A DNA stretch of 5,765 bases from Chloroflexota bacterium. GTDB lineage: Bacteria; Chloroflexota; Dehalococcoidia; Plut-88900. Below, one piece after another: positions 1 through 4,822 of the stretch. Every line of letters begins with the position of its first letter. Position 1 is the stretch's first letter. The notes below the pieces were generated by a model that was given only the letters and a program-made list of their open reading frames with translations, ran no database searches and was not told the DNA's origin. The translations under genes and the position numbers were made by a program. The stretch covers positions 1-5,765 of the forward strand of contig JACZVB010000115.1 of NCBI GenBank assembly GCA_022572865.1, written 5' to 3'.

Positions 1-424
1 AGAAATCAGTGAGCCAGGCGTTGTAGACCCGGCAATGGGCTGCCACCAACCCCGGGTCATCGCAGGAACTCTCCCAGTCCAGGCCCAGGGATGGGTAGAG
101 AACGGCGATGTCGATTCCCTCCTGGTCCATGACCTTCAGGCGTTCGGCAGGGACAGAGGCCCCGGGCGGTGTGGCCTCGAGATAGGTGATCTCACCGCTC
201 AGATACCGCTCTAAGGGCTGGTCCACCGCCCCGTAGATTGCCAGGGTGCCGGGAGGCCGGGTATGGTCGAGGGGCTGCCCGTTCATGAAGGGATGCTCCA
301 CCCCCTTGTCATCCTTTACCAGCCGGTATGCCCGGGCCCTGTACTCCGGTTCCAGGTTCTTCTCGAACAGGTCCGGCGGCTCCAGGATGTGGCCGTCCGC
401 ATCTACTATCGTGCAATCTGTCAT
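1..424 (-). CDS. Amidohydrolase-2 family metal-dependent hydrolase, N-terminal part (cut by the window edge)
   Basis: Reading leftward from an ATG at 424, the frame stays open for 141 codons to the window edge, so the C-terminal part (probably more than half) is missing. AGGAGG at 429-434, four bases before the ATG, fixes the start. The N-terminus carries the family's metal-binding first strand, VDADGHILEPPDLFE, with D8, D10 and H12 in a D-x-D-x-H arrangement. Around residues 95-112 ERLKVMDQEGIDIAVLYPS resembles the usual strand-2 segment, and residues 129-141 contain the helix HCRVYNAWLTDF. Members are TIM-barrel hydrolases or decarboxylases of the ACMSD/amidohydrolase-2 group that bind a divalent metal; they are cytosolic and act on varied ring or carboxylate substrates. 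All three segments match the next gene upstream (622-1752), so the two are paralogues in the same direction, 197 bp apart. The later metal ligands are off-window and the substrate is unknown. Confidence 0.85.
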   Translation of the reverse strand, partial: MTDCTIVDADGHILEPPDLFEKNLEPEYRARAYRLVKDDKGVEHPFMNGQPLDHTRPPGTLAIYGAVDQPLERYLSGEITYLEATPPGASVPAERLKVMDQEGIDIAVLYPSLGLDWESSCDDPGLVAAHCRVYNAWLTDF

Positions 425-621
425 CTCTCCTCCTGTGTGGATAGTTGGAACACAGCCTTGTTATCTGTCCGCTTTCTAACGGCCTATTGGCGCTTCACTC
501 ATGGCACTAGGCCCTGACTCCCGTAGCCCAGATGTAGCCGCCGGAGCCGGTCGCTATCACATCCCGCCAGCATCCGAGCAAATCCTCGCCATGTGCTGAC
601 TCTTCTTGATATCCACATCTG

Positions 622-1752
622 CTATCGTCCGAATGTTATCCGGTCTCTGTACAGGTCCATCGAGTTGTCCCACAAGATCTTCCGTTTAGCCTCCTCCGGG
701 ATGGGCTGCTCCAAAAACTTATCGACCGCGCCCGGGAAGGGGGCGTCGGGGTGGGGGTAGTCCGTGTTGAAGATTATATTGCCACCCTCGAGATAATCGA
801 CCGCCAGTGGCAGAGTGCCTTCGTCGGCGTCGCAGGATACTGAGCACTGACGTAAGAAGTATTCGCTGGGCTTCAACGACACCGAGCCGCCTTGCATGAA
901 TCGGGCCTGCCGGCCGGTGCCGTGGTCGTCCAGACGGGCCAGCCAATAGGGCACCCAGCCGGCATTGGCTTCGTAGAACCCACATCGGAGGTCAGGAAAA
1001 CGCTCCAGGACGTTACCGAAGATCAGGTCGGCCAAGGACAACATGAGATCTACGGGGAAAGAGATGGCGTGGGCTACCACCTTCATCTCTCCCTGGTACT
1101 GACTGAACAGAGAATGCTGGGAGCCTCCACCGTGGAAGGCGGCAGGCAGGCCCTGGCTCTCCAGCAGTTGCCATACACCATCGAATTTCTCGTCGCACCA
1201 CTTTTGACCCTTTGCCAGGTCTATGAACCCTGCGAGAGTTACCGCCGCTACTGCCGGATTGGAAGCGATGCGCTCCACCTCTCGCATGGCTTCATCTGCG
1301 TCGCTCGGGCTCGCCTGCGCCACGAACAGGACCCTACCCGAAGACCCGTGACAGAAGTCGATGGCCCAGTCGTTGTAAGCTCGCACCAGGGCCGCCTGGA
1401 GATGGACGTCCTTGACAGAGTTAGACGTGGCCAAGGCCCCGTTGGTGGGGAAGCAGACCTGAACATCTACACCTTCCTCGTCCATGTGCTGCAAGCGGCT
1501 GGGAAGGCTCCACCAGCTACGATACGCCTCACCATAGCGCTCTTCCACATCGGCGTAGGTCTCCTCCACAAACATGGTCTCTCGACCCTCGGGGAATATT
1601 TCGCAGGGGGCGTAGTTAAATGAACTCCTGCCCGTGTGCCCGCTGACCTTGGGGATTCTCTCTATGAAGGCGGCCTCGGTGTAGTTCTCCCAGATATCCA
1701 TGGGCTCTTGCATGTGGCCGTCGCCGTCGATAACTTTGAATCCGTTTTTCAT
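622..1752 (-). CDS. Amidohydrolase-2 family metal-dependent hydrolase (TIM barrel)
   Basis: Complete 376-residue protein, a normal length for this family. GGAGGTG at 1757-1763 lies four bases before the ATG and supports this start. Visible landmarks in order: D9-G-D11-G-H13 (metal-binding strand 1), RLQHMDEEGVDVQVCFP at about 87-102, ALVRAYNDWAIDFC at 121-134, H207 in AAFHGGG, H228 in VAHAISFP, E261 in FYEANAGWVPYWL, and D331 in NTDYPHPD. H207, H228 and D331 sit where the family places its second-half metal and catalytic residues (H177, H228 and D294 in ACMSD-type enzymes), so the active site looks intact. The YEANAGW...NTDYPHPD pattern is common in environmental amidohydrolases annotated only as predicted TIM-barrel hydrolases. 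Hydrolysis or non-oxidative decarboxylation of an aromatic or cyclic acid are both possible. Downstream on the same strand lies a paralogue (1-424). A short ORF (1754-1876) ends one base before this start codon. Confidence 0.92.
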   Translation of the reverse strand: MKNGFKVIDGDGHMQEPMDIWENYTEAAFIERIPKVSGHTGRSSFNYAPCEIFPEGRETMFVEETYADVEERYGEAYRSWWSLPSRLQHMDEEGVDVQVCFPTNGALATSNSVKDVHLQAALVRAYNDWAIDFCHGSSGRVLFVAQASPSDADEAMREVERIASNPAVAAVTLAGFIDLAKGQKWCDEKFDGVWQLLESQGLPAAFHGGGSQHSLFSQYQGEMKVVAHAISFPVDLMLSLADLIFGNVLERFPDLRCGFYEANAGWVPYWLARLDDHGTGRQARFMQGGSVSLKPSEYFLRQCSVSCDADEGTLPLAVDYLEGGNIIFNTDYPHPDAPFPGAVDKFLEQPIPEEAKRKILWDNSMDLYRDRITFGR

Positions 1753-1753
1753 G

Positions 1754-1876
1754 TTACACCTCCGGATCTGCTGCTCGACCTAACTTTACCTGAGCGAATT
1801 CTACTATATCTTCCAGGACAAAGCTCGGGGCTGACCCCCCGGACTCCGATACTCTTCTGCGAGTCACAAAAAACAT
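1754..1876 (-). CDS. Possible small upstream ORF coupled to the amidohydrolase
   Basis: A 40-codon frame begins at ATG 1876 (a GTG directly precedes it) and ends with TAA at 1754-1756, giving TAA-C-ATG with the amidohydrolase start. The downstream gene's ribosome-binding site (GGAGGTG) is made of this ORF's last sense codons, so translation of one would affect the other. The encoded peptide begins MFFVTRRRVSE and ends in an amphipathic-looking stretch, LEDIVEFAQVKLGRAADPEV. No family is recognised. No clean Shine-Dalgarno sequence precedes it (only AGGG very close to the start). It could be a real small protein, a leader, the decayed tail of an older gene, or chance; the open frame extends only 11 further codons upstream before TAG. 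Confidence 0.25.
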   Translation of the reverse strand: MFFVTRRRVSESGGSAPSFVLEDIVEFAQVKLGRAADPEV

Positions 1877-1902
1877 CACCCTAATAACAGGTACAGGTAT
1901 AT

Positions 1903-1917
1903 GGTAGGATGCCTACC
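1903..1917. repeat. Short perfect inverted repeat in a divergent intergenic region
   Basis: GGTAGG at 1903-1908 and CCTACC at 1912-1917 are perfect inverted copies around a three-base centre. Immediately to the left, CAGGTA occurs twice in tandem (1888-1899). The element lies between the minus-strand amidohydrolase (start 1752) and the plus-strand acetamidase remnant (start 1966), where a shared regulator could bind. A six-base arm is short enough to arise by chance, and no convincing -35/-10 pair was found beside it. Confidence 0.3.
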
Positions 1918-1965
1918 GGTGAGGCCACAGGATTTCATTATTGCAGCTATGCCTGAAGAGGCCTT

Positions 1966-2334
1966 ATGAAACACCTGTCCAGGGGCCGAATTTATCGTAG
2001 ATTCGGTGCCGACGATGAGCCCGCCCTCGTAGCACAGCTGGGCGAAACCTTAGGATTAGTAATAGAGACCGGCGACCGGTTCCGCGGCTTAACGGAATCC
2101 GATTTTCCTGGCAATGAGGATTCTCTGATAAATACGATGAACGGCCCCGTGTACATCGATGTAGGAATCCCGAGGACACGGTCAAGATCGATATCTTGGA
2201 CATTACCCCCTCGTCAGAAGAGACCTGTGTTATTGCCATGCCAGGATAGGTTTGGATATTCCAAAGAGGTGAACAATCGCTGGATGAAATTAGAGAGAGG
2301 TGGCCCTAAAACTATCCAAAAGGAGGCTCAATGA
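1966..2334 (+). pseudogene. Acetamidase/formamidase (FmdA/AmdA family) N-terminal remnant with two frameshifts
   Basis: From ATG 1966 the product starts MKHLSRGRIYRRFG, continues with PALVAQLGETLGLVIETGD and reaches NGPVYIDVGI near residue 67. This is the order seen at the start of acetamidases/formamidases (first strand, the V-ETxD strand, then the (T/N)GP(V/I)Y(V/I) strand). The homology then moves to another frame: from 2172 it reads PEDTVKIDILDITPSSEE and ends at MPG followed by TAG (2247-2249). It returns to the first frame as FGYSKEVNNRWMKLE, matching the family's 'PGFG...' turn. One base is missing near 2171 (a C run) and one extra base lies near 2247-2250, so the two shifts cancel. 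The family is about 300 residues or more; here only about 120 codons remain before the next gene begins. As written, the uninterrupted frame would give a 122-residue chimera. Family enzymes hydrolyse short amides to ammonia and a carboxylate. A weak AGAGG lies about five bases before the start. Sequencing error could explain the shifts but not the missing C-terminal two thirds. Confidence 0.75.
2321..2326 (+). promoter_or_regulatory. Ribosome-binding site of the homocysteine-methyltransferase-like gene
   Basis: AGGAGG lies four bases before ATG 2331, within the last codons of the acetamidase remnant. It supports 2331 as the start and shows the gene can be translated independently of the damaged upstream frame. 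Confidence 0.8.
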
Positions 2335-3269
2335 AAGCGATAGACTCATTACAATCCAGGTTGAAGGCTGGAGAGGTCATCGTCATGGACGGAGGCACAG
2401 GGTCAGAACTCCATCGTAGGGGCCTGCCCGTAAGCGATAAGACCTGGTCAGGGGAGGCGATGCTTTCCCACCCGGACGCGATTCGGGAGATTCATGAGGA
2501 CTACATCCAGGCCGGGGCCGAGATCATTATCACCAACACCTTCTCTACAGGTCGACATATTTTGAAAGCAGCAGGACTGGGCGACCGGACCGTCGAAATA
2601 ATCAAGCTGGGTGTAAAGCTGGCCCGGGAGGCGCGGGACAAGGCGGCCACGGGCAAACCGGTGATCATAGCGGGCTCCATGTCCGGTTATAGTCCTTTGC
2701 TAGACCCGACTGTGACTCCATCATATGAGGCCGCTCTAACTGACTATCGGGAGCAGTCTAAGGCCCTGGCAGAAGGTGGCGTCGACTTGATTGTAGTAGA
2801 AATGCTTATACGCACCCTCGATGCCCGGGCCGCTTCGGAGGCGGTGGCGGAGACCGGACTTCCCGTTTGGATAGGCTACTCGGTAGTCGAGGACGAGGGC
2901 AAGCTATACCTGGGGCTACGCCGGAAGCACATCAACGAGAGCATCCGGTATGCGGTGGAAGCGGTATCGCCTGCTGGCGTCTCGGCCTTCTTCATCATGC
3001 ACTCGTCTTTAGAGATCACCGCCCCTGGGCTTAGGGAGTTAAGGCGGTGCACTGACGTTCCTATCGGCGCCTATGCCCACACAATAGGCCATTACCTCGG
3101 GCCTTTGCCTCGAGATATGGCCTGGAGGGACCTGTCCCCCGAAGATTACCTGGGATACGCTCGGGCATGGGTGAATGATGGGGGCCAGATCATCGGCGGT
3201 TGCTGCGGCACAACCCCAGAGCACATCCGTGCCTTGAAGACGGGCCTTCAGGATAGAATCGAAGCGTGA
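2331..3269 (+). CDS. Homocysteine S-methyltransferase family protein with an atypical zinc site
   Basis: 312 residues, about the size of the stand-alone methyltransferase domain (MmuM, or the homocysteine domain of MetH). The start is set by AGGAGG four bases upstream. Landmarks: MDGGTGSELHRRGLP (19-33), the family's opening strand; AGAEIIITNTFSTGR (61-75); VDLIVVEMLIRTLDA (151-165) in place of the usual E-T-M segment; and IIGGCCGTTPEHIRAL (287-302), carrying C291 and C292. Known members transfer a methyl group from S-methylmethionine, betaine or methylcobalamin to homocysteine using a zinc bound by three cysteines. The third ligand normally comes from a G-x-N-C strand; here the corresponding strand reads SAFFIMHSS (218-226), with Met223-His224 and no Cys. 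Cys240 is the only other nearby cysteine and lies past that strand. The methyl donor and acceptor therefore cannot be assumed. The ATG overlaps the stop of the acetamidase remnant (ATGA). Confidence 0.88.
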   Translation: MKAIDSLQSRLKAGEVIVMDGGTGSELHRRGLPVSDKTWSGEAMLSHPDAIREIHEDYIQAGAEIIITNTFSTGRHILKAAGLGDRTVEIIKLGVKLAREARDKAATGKPVIIAGSMSGYSPLLDPTVTPSYEAALTDYREQSKALAEGGVDLIVVEMLIRTLDARAASEAVAETGLPVWIGYSVVEDEGKLYLGLRRKHINESIRYAVEAVSPAGVSAFFIMHSSLEITAPGLRELRRCTDVPIGAYAHTIGHYLGPLPRDMAWRDLSPEDYLGYARAWVNDGGQIIGGCCGTTPEHIRALKTGLQDRIEA

Positions 3270-3352
3270 TGATGGTCAAGCTGGGTGGGGCTAACTCCTT
3301 TTGGATCATCGTCACCCTCGTAGGGTACTCTTTAATGGTCTATGTATTCTAA
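3269..3352 (+). CDS. Possible 27-residue membrane peptide
   Basis: ATG 3269 overlaps the stop of the methyltransferase gene (TGATG) and opens 27 codons ending at TAA 3350-3352. After MMVKLGGANS comes an unbroken hydrophobic stretch, FWIIVTLVGYSLMVYVF, long enough for one membrane helix. There is no strong ribosome-binding site, so expression would rely on coupling. The frame stays open for about 60 codons after the TAA, so this may instead be the start of a decayed permease: the helix resembles a first helix of major-facilitator carriers. That resemblance is weak and by eye only. Confidence 0.25.
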   Translation: MMVKLGGANSFWIIVTLVGYSLMVYVF

Positions 3353-3461
3353 ACCATCCTCGAAAGCGGCTATCTCCGGTACGGCTTCTTTTTGACTGCG
3401 GGTGAAAGTCCAACTCCGAGTCGGCCAGGTTCCCTATCGATCAGCGTTACGTGGGCTTGTG

Positions 3462-3492
3462 AAAAAATCGGTGCTCGGGACCGGAAGCGGTC
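3462..3492 (-). terminator. Possible terminator after the DUF6295-like gene
   Basis: Read leftward, just past the stop at 3498, GACCG-CTTC-CGGTC (3492 to 3479) forms a five-pair stem with a four-base loop. A competing smaller stem, CGGT...ACCG, directly abuts A plus six T residues (3467-3462). The T run is about 11 bases beyond the better stem, so this is not an ideal intrinsic terminator. Confidence 0.3.
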
Positions 3493-3497
3493 GGTTT

Positions 3498-3755
3498 CTA
3501 AGAGCCGGTCTCCCCACGGGCTAACGCAGCTAGAATAACCGTCACCAGCCGCCGCGCAGACTCCGGACTAAGCTCCACTGCTACTCTTGCACCCAGCCCT
3601 TCCGATTCGTTCACGAAATCAATGTTCAGTGCGTGTTCAAGAGGGGCGTGAAACGGGTGGTCGTAAGAGACGTTGACCTGGCGTAGCGGGAACCAACCCT
3701 TAGGACCTTTGCCGCATCCTGCAATCTCGGACTTTTCGACTATCATGGTGCACAT
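3498..3755 (-). CDS. Small conserved DUF6295-like protein
   Basis: 85 residues from ATG 3755. A longer frame starts at 3821, but it would overlap the end of the dienelactone hydrolase and its first 22 residues look non-coding. AGGAAGG at 3763-3769, seven bases before ATG 3755, and the family-like opening MCTMIVEKSEIAGCGKGPKG favour the short form. The middle reads VNVSYDHPFHAPLEHALNIDF (27-47), with H33, H36 and H41 closely spaced, followed by GARVAVELSPESARRLV (55-71), a strand plus helix. I recognise the pattern as that of small proteins annotated DUF6295; the function is unknown. The His cluster with Cys2 and Cys14 could bind a metal, which is speculation. There is no signal peptide or membrane segment. 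It lies 37 bp downstream of the dienelactone-hydrolase gene on the same strand and is probably cotranscribed with it. Confidence 0.8.
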   Translation of the reverse strand: MCTMIVEKSEIAGCGKGPKGWFPLRQVNVSYDHPFHAPLEHALNIDFVNESEGLGARVAVELSPESARRLVTVILAALARGETGS

Positions 3756-3762
3756 TACGTTG

Positions 3763-3769
3763 CCTTCCT
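3763..3769 (-). promoter_or_regulatory. Ribosome-binding site deciding the DUF6295-like start
   Basis: On the minus strand AGGAAGG is followed by seven bases and then ATG 3755. It falls inside the longer reading frame and so argues for the internal start. Confidence 0.65.
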
Positions 3770-3792
3770 CTTCGGGTCTAGCGCCCTGTCTT

Positions 3793-4557
3793 CTAGTCCG
3801 GTCCGTCCAGGTATCGTCCAAAAAAGGTAAATATCTTGCTCCAGCCGTCTACCGCTTGTTCCTGGCGATAAGCCGGCCTGTGGTAATAGAAAAACCCATG
3901 GCCAGCGTTAGGGTACATGTGGAATTCGTACTTTTTGTTATGTTTTTCGAGTTCCTTTTCATGTATCGACACCTGTTCAGGGGTCGGGCTCTGATCTTCT
4001 TCTCCGAAGAGGCCGAGGAGCGGGCAGGATAGGCCTTGTGTGAAGTCGATTGGGGCTACGGGTTGCCTGGTAGTAAGTTGATCTTTGGACATCACGACTT
4101 GTCCGCCCCAACACTCTACGGCGGCATCGAAGCCTTCTACCTGGCAAACAGTAAGAAAGGCTTGCCGTCCTCCGGAGCAGGTCCCGAATACGCCTATCTT
4201 CCCGTTGATGTACAAAAGGGACCGTAGATATCGCATTCCTCCCTCTATGTCACCGACCGCCTGGTCATCGGGCACACCGCCATCGGCCCGGACCTTCGCC
4301 GCAACGTCCTCTGGGGTCCCGTGTCCTTCTCGGGAGTAGAGGTTGGGAGAGATCGAGGCGTAACCGTGATGAGCAAATCTCCGGGTGGCCTCCCTGTACC
4401 ACTCGTCCCATCCGGGTAGATGATGGATCAGCACGACGCCTGGGAACGGCCCGCCTCCCAGGGGCCTGGCATAGTAGGCGTTGATCGTGTCCCCGCCATG
4501 ACCTTGAATAGTAATCGTCTCCGCCAGCATCCCTTCGTACATGTTCGTTTCATACAT
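3793..4557 (-). CDS. Dienelactone hydrolase family protein
   Basis: 254 residues from ATG 4557. An ATG six codons earlier (4575) is in frame, but AAGGAG at 4564-4569 would then lie inside the coding sequence; it sits six bases before ATG 4557, which is therefore chosen. This is an alpha/beta hydrolase: PFPGVVLIHHLPGW (37-50), first core strand; FAHHGYASISPNLYSREG (61-78), the usual 'GY...P(D/N)LY' segment; GVFGTCSGGRQ (122-132), the nucleophile elbow with C127; FGEEDQSPTP (184-193), with D188; and NAGHGFF (217-223), with H220. C127-D188-H220 match the Cys-Asp-His triad of carboxymethylenebutenolidase (C123, D171, H202), which opens dienelactones in chlorocatechol breakdown. The glutamate that follows the first strand in classic enzymes (E36) appears replaced by H46, so the true substrate may be another ester or lactone. 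It is probably cytosolic. It has its own promoter (4590-4618) and is followed by the DUF6295-like gene. Confidence 0.9.
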   Translation of the reverse strand: MYETNMYEGMLAETITIQGHGGDTINAYYARPLGGGPFPGVVLIHHLPGWDEWYREATRRFAHHGYASISPNLYSREGHGTPEDVAAKVRADGGVPDDQAVGDIEGGMRYLRSLLYINGKIGVFGTCSGGRQAFLTVCQVEGFDAAVECWGGQVVMSKDQLTTRQPVAPIDFTQGLSCPLLGLFGEEDQSPTPEQVSIHEKELEKHNKKYEFHMYPNAGHGFFYYHRPAYRQEQAVDGWSKIFTFFGRYLDGPD

Positions 4558-4563
4558 GAAGGA

Positions 4564-4569
4564 CTCCTT
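4564..4569 (-). promoter_or_regulatory. Ribosome-binding site deciding the dienelactone-hydrolase start
   Basis: Minus-strand AAGGAG, then six bases (TCCTTC), then ATG 4557. The alternative ATG at 4575 has no comparable site upstream. Confidence 0.75.
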
Positions 4570-4589
4570 TCCCATGATTGTTGCTACAA

Positions 4590-4618
4590 GCTTTATTGCG
4601 CAGAGTCGTCCATGTCAA
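4590..4618 (-). promoter_or_regulatory. Sigma-70-like promoter of the dienelactone hydrolase / DUF6295-like pair
   Basis: Read leftward, a perfect TTGACA (-35) at 4618-4613, a 17-base spacer, and TAAAGC as a weak -10 at 4595-4590 (three of six consensus bases). Transcription would start near 4583, leaving about 25 bases before ATG 4557 with the AAGGAG site correctly inside. The ideal -35 and spacing make this the best promoter in the window; the poor -10 suggests it may need an activator. Confidence 0.5.
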
Positions 4619-4676
4619 GTGCTGGGGTGGCAGATGGGTAGGCCATGTCGTCAGGGCGAAGGTCACGGGACCGGTC

Positions 4677-4692
4677 GGCGGTACGTACCGCC
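4677..4692. promoter_or_regulatory. Perfect 16-bp palindrome, candidate operator
   Basis: GGCGGTACGTACCGCC is identical to its own reverse complement. Its centre (4684/4685) lies about 100 bases upstream of the predicted dienelactone-hydrolase transcription start and about 67 bases upstream of the -35, a position more typical of activator than repressor sites. It also coincides with the point where dehydrogenase similarity ends in the adjacent stub, so it could instead mark a deletion junction. Confidence 0.45.
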
Positions 4693-4822
4693 CTGGCAAA
4701 GGCTTCAAGGCAATAGCCCCGATTCTAATAAGCACCTCGTCTGAGTTCACCGTAGGCTCGGGCAGGTCCCCGCAGATCAGCACGTCTATGTCGCCCTGTT
4801 GCTTAATGTGAGTAGCCTTCAT
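4690..4822 (-). pseudogene. Truncated medium-chain dehydrogenase (quinone-oxidoreductase-like), N-terminal stub
   Basis: From ATG 4822 the first 43 residues (MKATHIKQQGDIDVLICGDL..., then EPTVNSDEVLIRIGAIALKPL) follow the GroES-like start of zinc-type medium-chain dehydrogenases and NADPH:quinone oxidoreductases, where 'GDIDVL...PEPT...DEVLIRI.A.ALN' is typical. After about 4694 the similarity stops. The frame continues to a stop at 4550-4552 with proline-rich sequence that resembles no domain, giving a nominal 90-residue ORF that overlaps the hydrolase start by eight bases. The family is about 320-350 residues, so the rest of the catalytic domain and the whole Rossmann fold are gone. The start forms an ATGA overlap (4819-4822) with an upstream coding tail, so the gene was probably once part of a coupled operon. 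A short AAAAGG lies about 10 bases before the start. Confidence 0.7.

Noticed and set aside
246..517. Two plus-strand frames at the left end
   Set aside because: Both are largely antisense to the amidohydrolase N-terminus at 1-424, which has clear motifs and an AGGAGG site.
499..618. 39-codon minus-strand frame between the two amidohydrolases
   Set aside because: No ribosome-binding site, no recognisable motif, and competing open frames of similar length in the same 197 bp; expected by chance.
892..1623. Long plus-strand open frame (243 codons)
   Set aside because: It lies entirely antisense to the amidohydrolase, whose protein has full family motifs and a good ribosome-binding site; the antisense translation resembles nothing.
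1964..2239. 91-codon minus-strand frame opposite the acetamidase remnant
   Set aside because: The plus strand shows family similarity; the minus translation has low-complexity, arginine-rich sequence typical of a shadow frame.
3398..3497. tRNA, RNase P RNA or complete group II intron
   Set aside because: A GTGAAAGTCC motif is present, but there is no cloverleaf, no RNase P 3' consensus, no domain V hairpin and no maturase gene in the window.
3756..3821. N-terminal extension of the DUF6295-like protein to an earlier ATG
   Set aside because: It would overlap the hydrolase end, lacks family character, and contains the ribosome-binding site of the internal start.
4558..4575. Earlier in-frame ATG for the dienelactone hydrolase
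   Set aside because: AAGGAG would be inside the coding sequence; it is properly spaced for ATG 4557.
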